NCBI RefSeq assembly: GCF_900106695.1
Contig: NZ_FNMZ01000006.1
Location: 124,001 to 188,000 of the forward strand
Length of the DNA: 64,000 bases
Direction of reading: 5' to 3'
From: Albimonas donghaensis
Lineage (GTDB): Bacteria > Pseudomonadota > Alphaproteobacteria > Rhodobacterales > Rhodobacteraceae
Part shown: piece after piece, positions 49,358-60,700 of the stretch
Layout: each line of letters opens with the position of its first letter
Position numbering within the stretch: position 1 is the first letter of the stretch
Position numbers and translations under genes: made by a program
The notes under the pieces: model-generated
What the model saw: the letters and a program-made list of their open reading frames with translations, nothing else
What the model was told of the DNA's origin: nothing
The model's database searches: none

Positions 49358-50183
49358 TGGAGAACCCTTTCGGCCGGATCCGCAGCACCAGCGCCGAGAG
49401 CACCGCGACGGTGATCCCGCCCAGGATCGGCGAGACGAAGGTGGAGACGATGACCTGCGCCGATCCGAACAGCAGGCAGGCCACGGCGAGCCCGGCGAAG
49501 GACGACCCCGCCGCCATCACCAGCATGAAGGCGCCCACCAGCCAGCCGACGCCCATGGTCGGGTCCACCGAGGTCAGCGGCGACAGCAGCGCGCCCGCCA
49601 GCCCCGCCAGCCCCGCCCCCAGCATGAAGGTCGCCGCGCGCACCTTCGCGGTGTCGAGGCCCAGCGCCCGGGCCAGATGCTCGTTCATGATGACCGCGCG
49701 CGCCGACAGGCCCAGCCGGGTCCCGTCCAGCAGCAGCGCGAAGCCGCCCCCGATGACCAGCGCCGCGGCCAGCGTGAACAGCCGGTAGAGCGAATAATCC
49801 ACCCCCGCGAAGGACACCGCGCCGGGCAGCAGGCTTTCGGTGAACTGCACGTCGCGCCCGAAGCCCAGCGTGATCAGCTGGCCGACCACGATGCCCAGCC
49901 CCCAGGTGGCGAGGATCGCGTCCAGCGGACGGTCGTAGAGCGGGCGGACGATGAAACGCTCGGTCAGTCCCCCGAGCGCCGCGCCGACGACGAAGGCCAG
50001 CGGCAGCGACAGCCAGGGCGTGATCCCCGCCTGCGCGCAGACCACGGCGCAATAGCCGCCCACGGTCAGCCAGGCGCCATGGGCGAAGTTGATGATCTTG
50101 AGCACGCCGAAAATGGCGAGCAGGCCGGAGGCGACGATGAACAGGATCGCCGCCGTGGTGATCATGTCGAGCGCAAGCGTCAT
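49350..50183 (-). CDS. Branched-chain/urea-type ABC permease, LivH/UrtB-like
   Basis: A 277-residue permease: GVLKIINFAHGAWLTVGGYC, ERFIVRPLYDRPLDAILATW, GLGIVVGQLITLGFGRD. The ATG at 50183 has aagga upstream; the longer frame adds an implausible Pro/Arg leader. It pairs with the permease half of the fusion protein. Confidence 0.92.
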   Translation of the reverse strand: MTLALDMITTAAILFIVASGLLAIFGVLKIINFAHGAWLTVGGYCAVVCAQAGITPWLSLPLAFVVGAALGGLTERFIVRPLYDRPLDAILATWGLGIVVGQLITLGFGRDVQFTESLLPGAVSFAGVDYSLYRLFTLAAALVIGGGFALLLDGTRLGLSARAVIMNEHLARALGLDTAKVRAATFMLGAGLAGLAGALLSPLTSVDPTMGVGWLVGAFMLVMAAGSSFAGLAVACLLFGSAQVIVSTFVSPILGGITVAVLSALVLRIRPKGFSNV

Positions 50184-50268
50184 CGCAGGGCGTTCCTTGT
50201 GCGGGATGGGGGCGGCGCGCGGCGGGGAGACGGGGCGCACCCCGCCTCCCTTCCGGTCGCGGACCCGA

Positions 50269-51441
50269 TCAGAGGTTCGGGCACTGCTCGCCCGGGTCGA
50301 CGTTCTCGAAGGACGACACCACCTTGACCGAGCCGTCGGCCTGCACCTGGCCGAGATACATGGTCAGCGGCGCATGGTTCTGCCTGGACATGGTGATATC
50401 GCCCCGCGGCCCGGTGACCGTGACCTCCGGCAGCGCCGCCAGCACGGCGCGGGTGTCGGTGTCGCCGGCCTTCTCCACCGCCGCGGCATAGGCGAAGACG
50501 GCTTCGTATTGCGGGACCGACAGGTCGTTGGGGGTGCGCAGCTCCTCCCCGAACTTGGCCTTCATGGCGTCGAGGAAGGCGGCGTTGGCCTCGCTCTCGA
50601 TCCCGGTCACGTAGCTGGCGGAGATCAGGATGCCCTCCGCGTCCGCGCCCATCGCCGCGGCCGTGCCCTCGTCCACCGCGAGATTGGCGTAGGGCAGGCT
50701 CACCCCGGCGCCGCGCAGCTGCTTGGTCAGGGTCACGTTGGGCGCGCCGCCCGCGGTGGAGGTGATCAGCGCCTCGGCGCCCGAGCTCTTGAGGTTGGAG
50801 ATGATCGCCGTCCAGTCGGTGCCGTCCATGGGCAGGTAGTCGTCGCCCACGACCTCGCCGCCGGTCTCGGCGATATACTTGGCGGCGAATTCCAGCATCC
50901 CGCGCCCGAAGGCGTAGTCGGAGCCGATCAGGTAGTATTTCGTCGCGCCCTCGGCCATCAGGTAGTCGACGACCGGGGGAACCTGCTGTTCGGGCACCCA
51001 GGCGTTGACGAAGAGATAGGGGGAGCAGGACCGCCCCTCGTAGAACGAGGTGTAGATATAGGGCACCCGGCCGCGCTGCACCGCGGGAAGGCCGGCGTTG
51101 CGGGCGGCCGAGGTCTCCATGGAGATCAGGACGTCGACCTCCTCCTTGAAGATCAGGCTGTCGAAGGCCTTCTGGGCCCCCGCGGCGCCGGAGGCGTCAT
51201 CGGCCACCACCAGCTCCAGCGGCCGGCCGAGCACGCCGCCCTTGGCGTTGATCTGCTCCACCGCCAGTTCGGCCGCCTGCACCACCGACGGCGCGACCAC
51301 CGAGTTGGCGCCCGACAGGCCCACCGGCACGCCGATCCTGATCGGGTCGCCGGACTGGGCGAAGGCGGCGCCGGAGGCCAGCGCCAGCCCCATCGAAAGG
51401 GCCGACGCGGCGAGCGCGGGGAAAATCCGGGTCTTGGTCAT
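50269..51441 (-). CDS. ABC importer receptor for an amide- or urea-like substrate
   Basis: A 390-residue periplasmic receptor of the type I fold used by LivJ, UrtA and AmiC-like proteins. It has a Sec signal (LAASALSMGLALASGAAFAQ). The body has IRIGVPVGLSGANSVVAPSV, QAAELAVEQINAKGGVLGRP and YLIGSDYAFGRGMLEFAAKY. Its start overlaps the amidase stop (ATGA), and aggagagg precedes it. Placement next to amiCR and an amidase suggests a short-chain amide or nitrile-derived ligand. Confidence 0.93.
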   Translation of the reverse strand: MTKTRIFPALAASALSMGLALASGAAFAQSGDPIRIGVPVGLSGANSVVAPSVVQAAELAVEQINAKGGVLGRPLELVVADDASGAAGAQKAFDSLIFKEEVDVLISMETSAARNAGLPAVQRGRVPYIYTSFYEGRSCSPYLFVNAWVPEQQVPPVVDYLMAEGATKYYLIGSDYAFGRGMLEFAAKYIAETGGEVVGDDYLPMDGTDWTAIISNLKSSGAEALITSTAGGAPNVTLTKQLRGAGVSLPYANLAVDEGTAAAMGADAEGILISASYVTGIESEANAAFLDAMKAKFGEELRTPNDLSVPQYEAVFAYAAAVEKAGDTDTRAVLAALPEVTVTGPRGDITMSRQNHAPLTMYLGQVQADGSVKVVSSFENVDPGEQCPNL

Positions 51442-52358
51442 GTCACCTCTCCTGCGGTCTGGGACGTCTTGTCGTCTGCGTTCGGCGCCGCGTCCGGGTC
51501 CGTCGGACCGAAACCGGGGCCATAGGCGTCTTCGCGCCGATCGCTCAGCACGTTGTTGCGGGGGGTCACCTGGCGCGTGGCGGCGGCGGCGCCGGGCGTG
51601 GCGCGGGCGAGCAGGATCTCCTCGGCGTCGGCCGAGGCGGGCCCGGCGAGCAGGAAGCCCGTCGCGTCCACGATCACCGAGCGCCCGATGAAGGGCTGCC
51701 CGCGCTCCACCCCCACCCGGTCGGCGCAGGCGATGATCAGCCCGTTGGAATGCGCCGCGGCCTGGTGGAGGATGTTGGCCATGGCCGAGGCGTCCTCGGG
51801 CTGGCCGGGCATGGGCACCCAGTTGGTCGGGACCGCCACCACCTGCGCGCCGGCCAGCGCGTAGCGGCGGAAAAGCTCGGGGAACCAGCCGTCGTAGCAG
51901 ACCGCCAGCGCGATGCGGCCCAGCGCGGTGTCGAAGACCGGGGCCTCGGGCGGCGAGCGGTCGAAGACCGTGGTCTCCCCGTCCCACAGATGCAGCTTGC
52001 GATAGGCCCCGATGAAGCCGTCGGGCCCGAACAGCGCCGCGGAATTGTGGAACCGCCCCGCCCGCGCCTCGGCGAGACCGGAGACGATGTGCACCCCCAG
52101 CTCCCGCGCCAGCCCCTCCAGCCGCCGGGACGGCGCGCCCGAGGGGATCGGGGCGGCGAGCCGCGAAAGCTCCGCCCGGTCGGCGAAGACATAGCCGCTG
52201 TCGGCGAGTTCCGGGGCCACGATCAGCTCGGCCCCCTGCGCGGCCGCGGCGCGCGCGAGACGGTCGAGCGCGTCGAGATTGGCCTCGACCTCGCCGATCC
52301 TCGGTTCGAACTGGAGGCAGGCGATGGTGATCGCCCGCACGTCCTTGCTGGAGCTCAT
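51438..52358 (-). CDS. Nitrilase-superfamily amidase/carbamoylase
   Basis: A 306-residue carbon-nitrogen hydrolase. The catalytic triad is visible: E50 in LIVAPELADSGY, K121 in YRKLHLWDGE and C154 in LAVCYDGWFPE. It hydrolyses an amide (or nitrile, or carbamoyl group) to acid and ammonia. Because it follows amiC/amiR, an aliphatic amidase-like role is the best guess, although it is not the long AmiE form. The ATG at 52358 has ggagggg just upstream, and an intrinsic terminator lies immediately before that site. The tail after residue 265 is acidic and probably disordered. Confidence 0.92.
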   Translation of the reverse strand: MSSSKDVRAITIACLQFEPRIGEVEANLDALDRLARAAAAQGAELIVAPELADSGYVFADRAELSRLAAPIPSGAPSRRLEGLARELGVHIVSGLAEARAGRFHNSAALFGPDGFIGAYRKLHLWDGETTVFDRSPPEAPVFDTALGRIALAVCYDGWFPELFRRYALAGAQVVAVPTNWVPMPGQPEDASAMANILHQAAAHSNGLIIACADRVGVERGQPFIGRSVIVDATGFLLAGPASADAEEILLARATPGAAAATRQVTPRNNVLSDRREDAYGPGFGPTDPDAAPNADDKTSQTAGEVT

Positions 52359-52367
52359 GCCCCCTCC

Positions 52368-52420
52368 AAAACGCAAAAAGCCCCTGGCGCGGTCGCGATA
52401 TGCGATCCGCAAGCCAAGGG
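52368..52420 (-). terminator. Attenuator terminator upstream of the amidase operon
   Basis: On the minus strand CCCTTGGC pairs with GCCAGGGG, followed by CTTTTTGCGTTTT. The loop holds a second hairpin (GCGGaTCGC with GCGACCGC). The T-run ends only a few bases before the amidase ribosome binding site, so termination here would switch off the operon. Confidence 0.85.
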
Positions 52421-52459
52421 CTGCATAGCCTGAATGTGAATGGCGGCGACCCTGCCGCG

Positions 52460-52479
52460 CAGGAGCGATGCTGCTCCTG
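52460..52479 (-). promoter_or_regulatory. Candidate ANTAR-binding hairpin in the leader
   Basis: On the minus strand a perfect 7-bp stem CAGGAGC/GCTCCTG encloses a six-base loop AGCATC. ANTAR proteins bind hexaloop hairpins with A at loop position 1, as here; position 4 is A rather than the usual G. It lies upstream of the attenuator terminator. Confidence 0.55.
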
Positions 52480-52484
52480 TAACC

Positions 52485-52513
52485 AGAATCGACGATTCGA
52501 CGGTCCTGGTCAA
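52485..52513 (-). promoter_or_regulatory. Possible promoter of the amidase leader
   Basis: TTGACC at 52513-52508, 17 bases, then GATTCT at 52490-52485. Only three of six -10 bases match consensus. Transcription could also read through from amiR. Confidence 0.4.
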
Positions 52514-52551
52514 GCCCGCTTCTTGAGCGTCCGGAACGGGGCGCCGCTAAA

Positions 52552-53241
52552 TCAGGCGCCCGAGCCGCCCTGCGGCGGCGCCATGCGCAGGCCGAGCTTC
52601 TGCATCGTCTCATGCGCCTGGATCACATGCTCCGCCACCGAGGACAGGGCCGCGCGCTCGGCGCTCGCCTGGTCGCGGATCAGCCGGTAGGCCGCGTCCT
52701 CGTCCAGCCCCTGATGCTCGACCAGCAGCTTCACCGCGCGTTCGACCACCCGGCGGCCCTTCAGCGTCTCCTCCAGCTTGCGGACCTTGGCCGAAAGCCG
52801 GGTCTCGTAGCCGCGCCGGTGACGGGCGAGCGCGAACTGGGTCAGCACCCCCGCCGTGCGCAGGGGCTTGGAAATCACGCCGTGCACGTTGAGATCGACG
52901 ATGGCCTTCAGCGCGGTCGGCGTCTCGTAGGTCACCACGGCGATGATCGCGGGGCCGCCGTCCTCCAGCCCGACCGACAGCGCCAGCGCCTCGGGCAGCC
53001 GGTCCTCGATGGCGAGGAACACCGCGTCCACATCGTCGGGCAAGGGGGCGGGCACGGGCCAGGCCTCGCGCACGTCGCAGCCCAGCCGGCGCAGATGGTT
53101 GGCGAGCAGCGCCCCGTCCTCGTCCGGCGGATGCGCGACCAGCACGCGGGCGCGGCGCAGATCCTCCAGGATCCGGCGCGCGCCATCGTTGCGCCCGCCC
53201 CGAGCGCCCCTGCCGACGCTTCCCTGCATATCCCCCCGCAT
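52552..53241 (-). CDS. amiR: ANTAR-domain antitermination regulator AmiR
   Basis: A 229-residue AmiR-like protein. An N-terminal pseudo-receiver domain (VLVAHPPDEDGALLANHLRR) is followed by a coiled linker and the C-terminal ANTAR RNA-binding domain: ERAVKLLVEHQGLDEDAAYR, LIRDQASAERAALSSVAEHV. AmiR binds leader RNA and lets polymerase pass a terminator; AmiC holds it inactive without amide. The amiC gene is 14 bases upstream. The target leader with a terminator follows directly downstream. An internal ATG at 53229 is an alternative start. Confidence 0.92.
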   Translation of the reverse strand: MRGDMQGSVGRGARGGRNDGARRILEDLRRARVLVAHPPDEDGALLANHLRRLGCDVREAWPVPAPLPDDVDAVFLAIEDRLPEALALSVGLEDGGPAIIAVVTYETPTALKAIVDLNVHGVISKPLRTAGVLTQFALARHRRGYETRLSAKVRKLEETLKGRRVVERAVKLLVEHQGLDEDAAYRLIRDQASAERAALSSVAEHVIQAHETMQKLGLRMAPPQGGSGA

Positions 53242-53255
53242 GGGCCCGCCCCCCG

Positions 53256-54452
53256 TCAGACCGGCGCCGCCGTCCACGCTTCCTCGAAGCGCGTGACGGC
53301 GAGCCAGGGGTCGGGGCGCACGGGGCGATCCGCGGTCCAGGCGAGGTCGAAGCCCCCGTCGGACCGCGCCACGCCGATGCGCGGGGTCAGCCACATGTGG
53401 CGGGTCTCCGGGTCCATGCGCACCGGCCCGCCGGGGGCGCGCATCTCCAGCCCCAGGGCCGCGTCGGACAGGCGGCGGGGGTCCATGGACCCGGCCTCGG
53501 CCAGCGCGCGGGCGAAGAGATGCACCTGCAGATAGGCGGGCTCCGACCAGGTGGTGGGCGTGGCGTCGGGGCCGAAACGGTCGCGGAAGCGGCGCACGAA
53601 ATCGGCGTTCTCCGCCCCCGGCAGCCCGCTGAAATAGGTGGCGGCGAGCACGTGGCCATCGCATTTCGCGACCCCGATCTCCCGCATCTCGGTTTCGGCC
53701 ATGGTGAGGGAGGCGATGGGGCGCGCGTGCCGGTCGATGCCCGCGGCGTCGTAGAGCCGGTAGAACTCCCGCGCCGTCCGCCCGACGAGGGTGGAGAACA
53801 CCACGTCCGGGGCGAGCCGGGCGACCTCCTCCATCTCCGCCGCGATGGCCTCGGGGGAGGCGAGCAGCGGCAGGTGGCGTTCGCCGGTGATCTCCCCGCC
53901 CCGGCTTTCCACCAGGTCGCGCATCACCCGGTTGGATTCGCGGGGGAACACGTAGTCCGCGCCCAGCAGATGCACCCGCCGCGCCCCGCGCGCCATCAGC
54001 CAGTCGGCCAGCGGGAAGATGGTCTGGTTCAGCGTGGCGCCGATATAGAGGATGTTCTCCCCGTATTCGAACCCCTCGTACATTGAGGGGTAGAACAGCA
54101 GGCCGTTATAGCGCTCCACGATCGGCAGCACCGCCTTGCGCGACGCGGACATGGAGCCCCCGAAGATCACGGAGACGTCGTCCTCCGCCAGCATCCGGCG
54201 GGCCAGCGCACGGTATTCGCCGGAATCGCCGCCCGGGTCGTGGACGACGGGGACGATGGGGCGGCCCAGCACGCCGCCGGCGCCGTTGATCTCGGCGATG
54301 GCGAGCTCGGTTCCCAGGAAATGCTCGGTCTCGGTGACCGAGGTGGGGCCGGAGCGGGAGAACAGCACCCCCACCCGCCAGGCCTCTCCCGCAGCGCCTG
54401 TCGCGGGGGCGGCGGCGGTCGTGGGCGCGGGGGCGGTCGCGGGCGGGGTCAT
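53256..54452 (-). CDS. amiC: Amide-sensing negative regulator AmiC
   Basis: A 398-residue cytoplasmic ligand sensor with the periplasmic-binding-protein fold but no signal peptide. VGVLFSRSGPTSVTETEHFL, FYPSMYEGFEYGENILYIGA and FPRESNRVMRDLVE match AmiC closely. In Pseudomonas, AmiC binds acetamide and releases AmiR. The N-terminal 20 residues are Pro/Thr/Ala-rich and probably disordered. Together with amiR and the attenuator it forms a full amide switch upstream of an importer and amidase. Confidence 0.93.
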   Translation of the reverse strand: MTPPATAPAPTTAAAPATGAAGEAWRVGVLFSRSGPTSVTETEHFLGTELAIAEINGAGGVLGRPIVPVVHDPGGDSGEYRALARRMLAEDDVSVIFGGSMSASRKAVLPIVERYNGLLFYPSMYEGFEYGENILYIGATLNQTIFPLADWLMARGARRVHLLGADYVFPRESNRVMRDLVESRGGEITGERHLPLLASPEAIAAEMEEVARLAPDVVFSTLVGRTAREFYRLYDAAGIDRHARPIASLTMAETEMREIGVAKCDGHVLAATYFSGLPGAENADFVRRFRDRFGPDATPTTWSEPAYLQVHLFARALAEAGSMDPRRLSDAALGLEMRAPGGPVRMDPETRHMWLTPRIGVARSDGGFDLAWTADRPVRPDPWLAVTRFEEAWTAAPV

Positions 54453-54759
54453 CGGCGGGACTGCTGGATCATGCGGGGCTTTCCGGCGGGGGGGCGGACG
54501 GGATCGCGGGACTGTGCCCGCGCGCGGCGGCGCCGGTCAATCGGTTGCGGCTGCGGAGATATCTGACCTAAGGTCTTCGCGTGTGCGGAATCAATGCGAA
54601 GCACGTGACTCAGGTCGCATCCCGGCCGGGCGCTTCGTGCCAGAGTCGGACGAAACGTCCATGGCGTCGGCAGCCGGCCGCGCCGCGTCGTGAAATGTAC
54701 TGGCGCCGGGATGCGGTCGTTCGGATGGCGACGGTCCCGAGCCCATGGGGGAACTCGGA
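54453..54759. other. Divergent spacer between amiC and the giant repeat protein
   Basis: About 300 bases without a gene. The right half (54540-54660) is somewhat less GC-rich and may contain promoters for both sides; none is clear enough to list. Confidence 0.4.
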
Positions 54760-57700
54760 ATGTCCATTGCCACGACCTACGACTACGATCGGATCAGCGA
54801 CGACGACCCCGTGCTCGTGAGCGGCGCCGGCCTTAGCGGGCCGCAGATCGCGTTTCTGAGCGGCGGCGCCTTCGCGCTGGCCTGGTCGGAGGCCGGGCAG
54901 GCCCGCCTCCAGGTCCACGAAGCCGACCTGACCGCCCGCTACGCCGCGCCCAAGACCCCGGGGACGGAGCTTGACGGCGACCACCTGCTGGGCTCGGACG
55001 TGTCGCTGGATGTCTACCAGGGGACCGACAACATCACGGTCGCCTGGCGAGAGACCCACGCCAGCGAACCCGCGGGCGTGCAGTCGGTCAGCTACCAGGC
55101 GTCGAGCGGGGCGCGGCTGACCCATGGCAATGAGCGGATCTTCCCCAATTCGGCGTCGGCGACCGATGTCAGCTACGAATCCGGCTCGTTCTTCGCGGGG
55201 AGCGACTACCACTTCGTCACGGGCATGGAGGGCGGCCGTCCGCAACTGCGGATCCACCTGCTCGACTTCGCGACCGGGGCGCCGTTCGAGATCGAGGCCA
55301 TCGTTCCGACCCGCAATTTCGGCGGCGACATCTATTCCAGCCCGGTTTCGGCCTATGACGAGGAGCGCCGCGAAGTCGGCCTCGCCTGGGTGCGGGAGGC
55401 CTCCGACGGGACCGTGACGGTCAACGCGCGGACCTACTATCGCAACAGCAACGCCAACTGGATCAGCGACACCGTGGGCCTGACGCTCGACGGCGTCGCG
55501 GGCGGCGCGGAGGCTTCCCCCAGCATCGCGGCGGGGCCGAACGGCTTCCTCGTCGCCTATGTCTCCGACATCAACGAAATCAGCGCGGTCTGGGTGGATC
55601 GCAGCGGGTTCGGGACCGCCTTCGTGGTGTCGGGCGCGGGCGACGCCGACAGGGCCAAGACGAACCCGGTGGTGGAGATCCTGCCCTCGGGCCACGCGGT
55701 GATCAGCTGGACCGAGCTGTTCTCGGGCGCGGACACCGACGTCTATTCCCGCGTGCTGCTGGTGGACGAGACCACCCGGTCGCTGACGGCGATCTCCGAC
55801 ATCGCGGCGCAGGGCTATTCCGGCGGGGCGGATGGGGAGAACGCGCTGAGCTTCGACGACAGCGGCGCGGTGCGTCATGTCTGGACCTCGGAGACGGGCG
55901 GAACCGTCGAGATCATGTCCGAGCTCTGGCAGCTGACCGCCCGCCACGGGCCCGCGGTCAGCATCTTTGACCCGACCCCGCACGAATACCGCGACGGCGC
56001 CCCGCTGAGCGGCATCCGCGATATCGTCACGGCGGGGACGGGGAACGACCTGATCGAGACCTCGGGCGGGGTCGACCGGCTCTATGCCGGCGGTGGCGAC
56101 GACCGTGTGGTGATCCTCGCGGCCGAACACCTGGTGGACGACCTGCTGCTGAGCGGGGACGAAGACAGCGGGACGGGCGACGGCGACGTGCTGGAGATCG
56201 CGGGCGCGGCGGCGGCGGGCGACTACGACCTGCGCGGCGTTCTCGTCGCGGACTTCGAGACGCTGCGCTTCGGCGAGCCGGGCGGCCCGGCGCCGAGCGA
56301 CGTGACGCTCCGCATGAGATACGCCCAGGCCGTTACGCTGTCGAATGCGGGGATGGTCATCGAGGACGGCGGAACCGGCTCCCGGGTCGCCATCCATCTC
56401 GACGCCCTCAACCCCGACGGCGATCTGCGGAACATCGCCGTCGATCCCGCCGCGCCCCCGCTGCTGGAGCTGGCGGGCGACGGCGGCGCCAATGACATGA
56501 CCGGAACCGCGCGCGCCGACGTGCTGCGCACCGGCGCCGCCGGGGGCGGGACGGACACGGTCGCGGGCCTCGGCGGCGCGGACGAGATCATCCTGGGTTC
56601 GGGCGTGCAGCACGTGGTGGGGAGCGTGGCCGACCATGACGGCGACGTGATCCGCGACCTGAACCTGGGCGACGAGATCCGGATCCAGGGGACCGCGCTC
56701 ACCGGCTACGGCGTGACCTTCGCGGATGTCGCGGACGGGGTCGAGGTCACGCTGGACGAAGACGACGACGGGACGCCGGAGGCGCGCCTGCTGCTCACCG
56801 GCTCGGTCGTCGCGACGGCGATGACGGTGGAGCGCACGGCCGCGGACGCGCTGCGCCTGGTCGCCGCCCCGCCGCCGGAGGCCCGGAACGACGACCTGGA
56901 CCTGATCCGCGAGGACGAGGTCCAGGTCTTCGACCTGTTCGCCGACAATGGCGAGGGCGAGGACACGGGCCGCGGCGACAGCCTGCGCGCGGTGAGCCTG
57001 GATCTGGAATACGGGGACGGCGACCCCTTCACCCTGGTCGCAGACGGGCCGGCCTTCACCGCGCCGTCGGGCACGATCTATTCGCTGAGCAGCCTGGGGA
57101 TGCTGACCGTCGACGTGCGCGACGGCTTCCAGTCGCTGCGCAACACCGACCTGAGCTATCTCGGCGGCGAGTACACCGTCATGGACGACACCGGCCGCAG
57201 CGCGACCGGCGTTTTCGACCTGCGGGTCCAGGGCCGGTCCGACCCGGTGCAGGTCCGCGACGACGCCTTCGTGGTGAACGGGGGCGGGATCCATGAGTTC
57301 CGGGTGCTCGACGACAACGGCTCGGGCGCCGACGTCTTCATCGACGGCGCGCTGGGCCATATCGACGCCCGCGTGACGGACGACACGTTCGGCCTGTTCG
57401 TGGAGCCCACGACCTCCGAGCCATATCTGCGCTATGCGATGGACGCCGGCTACTGGGCGCTGGGGGCGGGCGAGCAGGCGGTGACCACGGCCTATTACTC
57501 CGTCACCACAGACGGCTACCAGGCGACCAGCGAGGAAGCGGAGATCACCATCACCCTCAACGGGGTGAACGACGCGGTCATCGCCAATTACGACCAGCTC
57601 ACCGTGGCGGGTCGCGGCACGTATAACGGCAACCTGGTCACCGGGCGCAATCCCACGGGCAACGCCGACACGATCCGCGAAGACACCGACCGGGACGTCA

Positions 57701-60700
57701 ACGACGTCCTGCGCGTCATCGCGATCAACGGCGAGGCGGCGGCTGTCGACACCGCGATCACGCTCGATGACAGCAGCCGGGTGCGGATCAAGGACACGGG
57801 CGAATTCTGGGTCGTGGCCTCGGACGTCTACGCCGAGATGCGGGTCGGAACCTATTTCGAGCAGCACCTGGACTACACGGTGTCGGACGGCAAGGGCTCC
57901 ACCGGCCGGGAAACCTTCACGATCCGGCTGGAAGGGCTCAACCAGTCGCCGGTTCTGGTCAACGACCTTGTCGAGGCGCGCGACGGACAGCTGATCTCGC
58001 TCAACGTGTTCGACGACAACGGCGGCGGCGGGCCCGACCAAGACCCCGAGGGCGGGCCGCTGGTCGTCACCAGCCTCGACGGCGACGACCTGGGCGCGGA
58101 CGGCACGCATGTGACGACCTTCTCGACGGCGATCGGCGATGTGCGGGTGCGGCTTAACGATGACGGCCGGATGTGGATCGATACCGACGGCATCGACGAC
58201 GCCGCCACGCCGGACGACGAGGCGAGCCTGAATTTCGCCTACGAAGCCCGGGACGAACATGGCGACAGCACGCTGGCCCGCGTCTACCTCACCCTGCGCG
58301 GGCACGACGAGGCGCCCGAGCCGGAGGACGACCGCTTCACCCTCTACGAGGGGGACGCCGCCGTCGCCATCAACCTGCTCGCCAACGACGTGGACCCGGA
58401 CGCGACCGCGGGCGGCTTGCGGATCGCGTCCTTCGACGGCCGCGACGCCGACGCTCCGGCGCATGACTACGGGCGCTTCTCGATCGAGGTGGGGACCGGC
58501 GAGCTCCTCCACATCAGTCTTGACGAAAACCGGTCCCTGAAGGCCGGCGAGGAGATGGAGTTCGACTTCGACTACGAGGTGGCCGACGCCTACGCCACCC
58601 GCAGCGCCACCTTGAGCCTGACGCTGATCGGCGAAGACGATGCGCCGACCGTGGCGCAGACCCCGACGCTGGTCGCGCAGCAGGGCCGGACCGTCGGCTT
58701 CGACCTGGAGGAGCTGTTCGGGATCGAGGACCTCGACGGCGACCCCATCGTGGTGGACAGCTTCCTGTCCGCCCCCGGCGGGGTCGACGTCGCCCATGAC
58801 CTCCCCGGCATGACCGTGCGGATGAAGCCCGACGGGCTGTTCTACATGCGCGCCGACAGCGCCGCGGACTACGCCTTGCCCGCGGGGTCGCTGGAGCCGA
58901 CGACGCTGAGCTTCTCGCTCGCCGGATCGGAGGAGGTCATTTTCTTCGACGTCGCGCTGGAGGGGGGGCAGTCCGCGCCCGAGGCCGGCGACGACGACTA
59001 TGACGTGAGCCCCGGCGGCCTGTTCTCCGCGGTCGACCTGCTGGACAACGACGGCGACTTCGACGGCGATCCGTTGACCATCTCGGCGGTGAACGGGCAG
59101 GCCGCGCGGGTCGGCGAGGGCTTCGACCTGCCCGAGGGCGGCCGCCTGCGGGTGATGGAGGACGGCCGCTTCTGGTTCGATCCCGACGGCGATTTCGACG
59201 ACCTGGACGGCTATGCGGCGGATGTGGGGTTCACCTACACCGTCTCGGACGGAATGGGCGGGACCGACGTCGGGCAGGTATCGCTGACCGTGCAGGACAA
59301 CAGCGCCCCGACGGCGGTCTCCGACGTGGTCGTGGCCACCATCGACCGCACCCACTCCCGCAACATCCTCGAGGACGCGCCGGGTTCGAGCGGCGCGGAT
59401 ACCGACCCCGACGGTCACGACATCCATGTCAGCGGCCTGTGGCTCAGCGACGGCACGTCGGCGCCTGTGGGCGCCAGCTTCGACCTGCCCACGGGCGGGC
59501 GGATGCGGGTCAACCCCAACGGCGACATGTGGTTCGTGCCGGAAGACGACTACGACTATCTGGCCCCGGGCGAAGCCGTGCTCCAGTACTTCACCTACAT
59601 GATCTCCGACGACCGCGGCGGCTTCGACGGCACGGCGCTCGACCTGCTGATCACCAACGACGACCGCGCGCCGGTGGCGGTCGACGACCTGTTCGAAACC
59701 CCGTCCCAGGGCACGCGCAAGTTCAACGTGCTGACCGGCGACGGCTCAGGCCCCGATTCCGACCCGGATGGCGACGCGCTTCAGATCGTTGCGGTGGACG
59801 GCGATCCGGGGGCGGTCGACCAGGCGATCTCGGGCGATTTCGGCCGCTACCGGCTGAAAGCCAACGGCGATCTCTATTTCGTCCCCGAGGACGCCTTCGA
59901 CGACCTCGCCCCCGGCGAGTCCGTGCGGGTGGACCTGGGAACCTACCGCATCTCCGACGGGCGAGGCGGGTTTGACGAGGCGACTTTCTCGGTCAACGTC
60001 TCCGGACCGCCCGTGCCGCCGGCGGCGCAGGACGACCATTTCGACGTGCGGCCGGGCGCGACCTTCGCCAGCGACGTGTTCGCGGACAACGGCTTTGGCG
60101 AGGACAGCGACCCGGGCGGTCCGGGCTTCACGGTATCGAGCTTCGAGGGCTCGGCCGACAATGTGGGCGAACGCGTGGACCTCGCGGATGGCGGGGCGGT
60201 GCGATTGCTGGCGGACGGGCGGTTCTGGTTCGTGTCCGACGGGGATTTCGCGGACCTGATCCCGGGGGAGAGCCGCCAGACCTCGTTCTCCTACGCCATC
60301 GCCAACGCCGCCGGGGGGACGGATGCGGCGGTGGCGACCTTCACGGTGACGGCGCCCAACGCGGCGCCGGTGGCGAATGACGACGAGTTCGTCGTCAATC
60401 CGACCGCGACCTTCTCCCGCTCCGTCTTCGATGACAACGGCCATGGCGCGGACAGCGATCCGGAGGGGCAGGCGCTCACGGTTTCGAGCGTCCTCGGCTC
60501 GGCGGCCAATGTGGGCGAACGCGTGGATCTGCCGGGTGGCGGCGCGGTGCGACTTCTTCTGGACGGACGGTTCTGGTTTGTTCCGGACGGGGATTTTGAC
60601 GGCCTCGCGGCTGGGGAGTCCTTCCCGACGGGGTTCGACTACGCGATCTCGGACGGTCATGGGGGTGAGGACGCCGCCTATGCCTCGTTCACCGTGCAGG

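Noticed and set aside
54610-59427. Minus-strand open frame of about 1600 codons opposite the giant repeat protein
   Set aside because: The apparent repeats in it mirror the repeats of the real gene; there is no start signal and no plausible protein composition.
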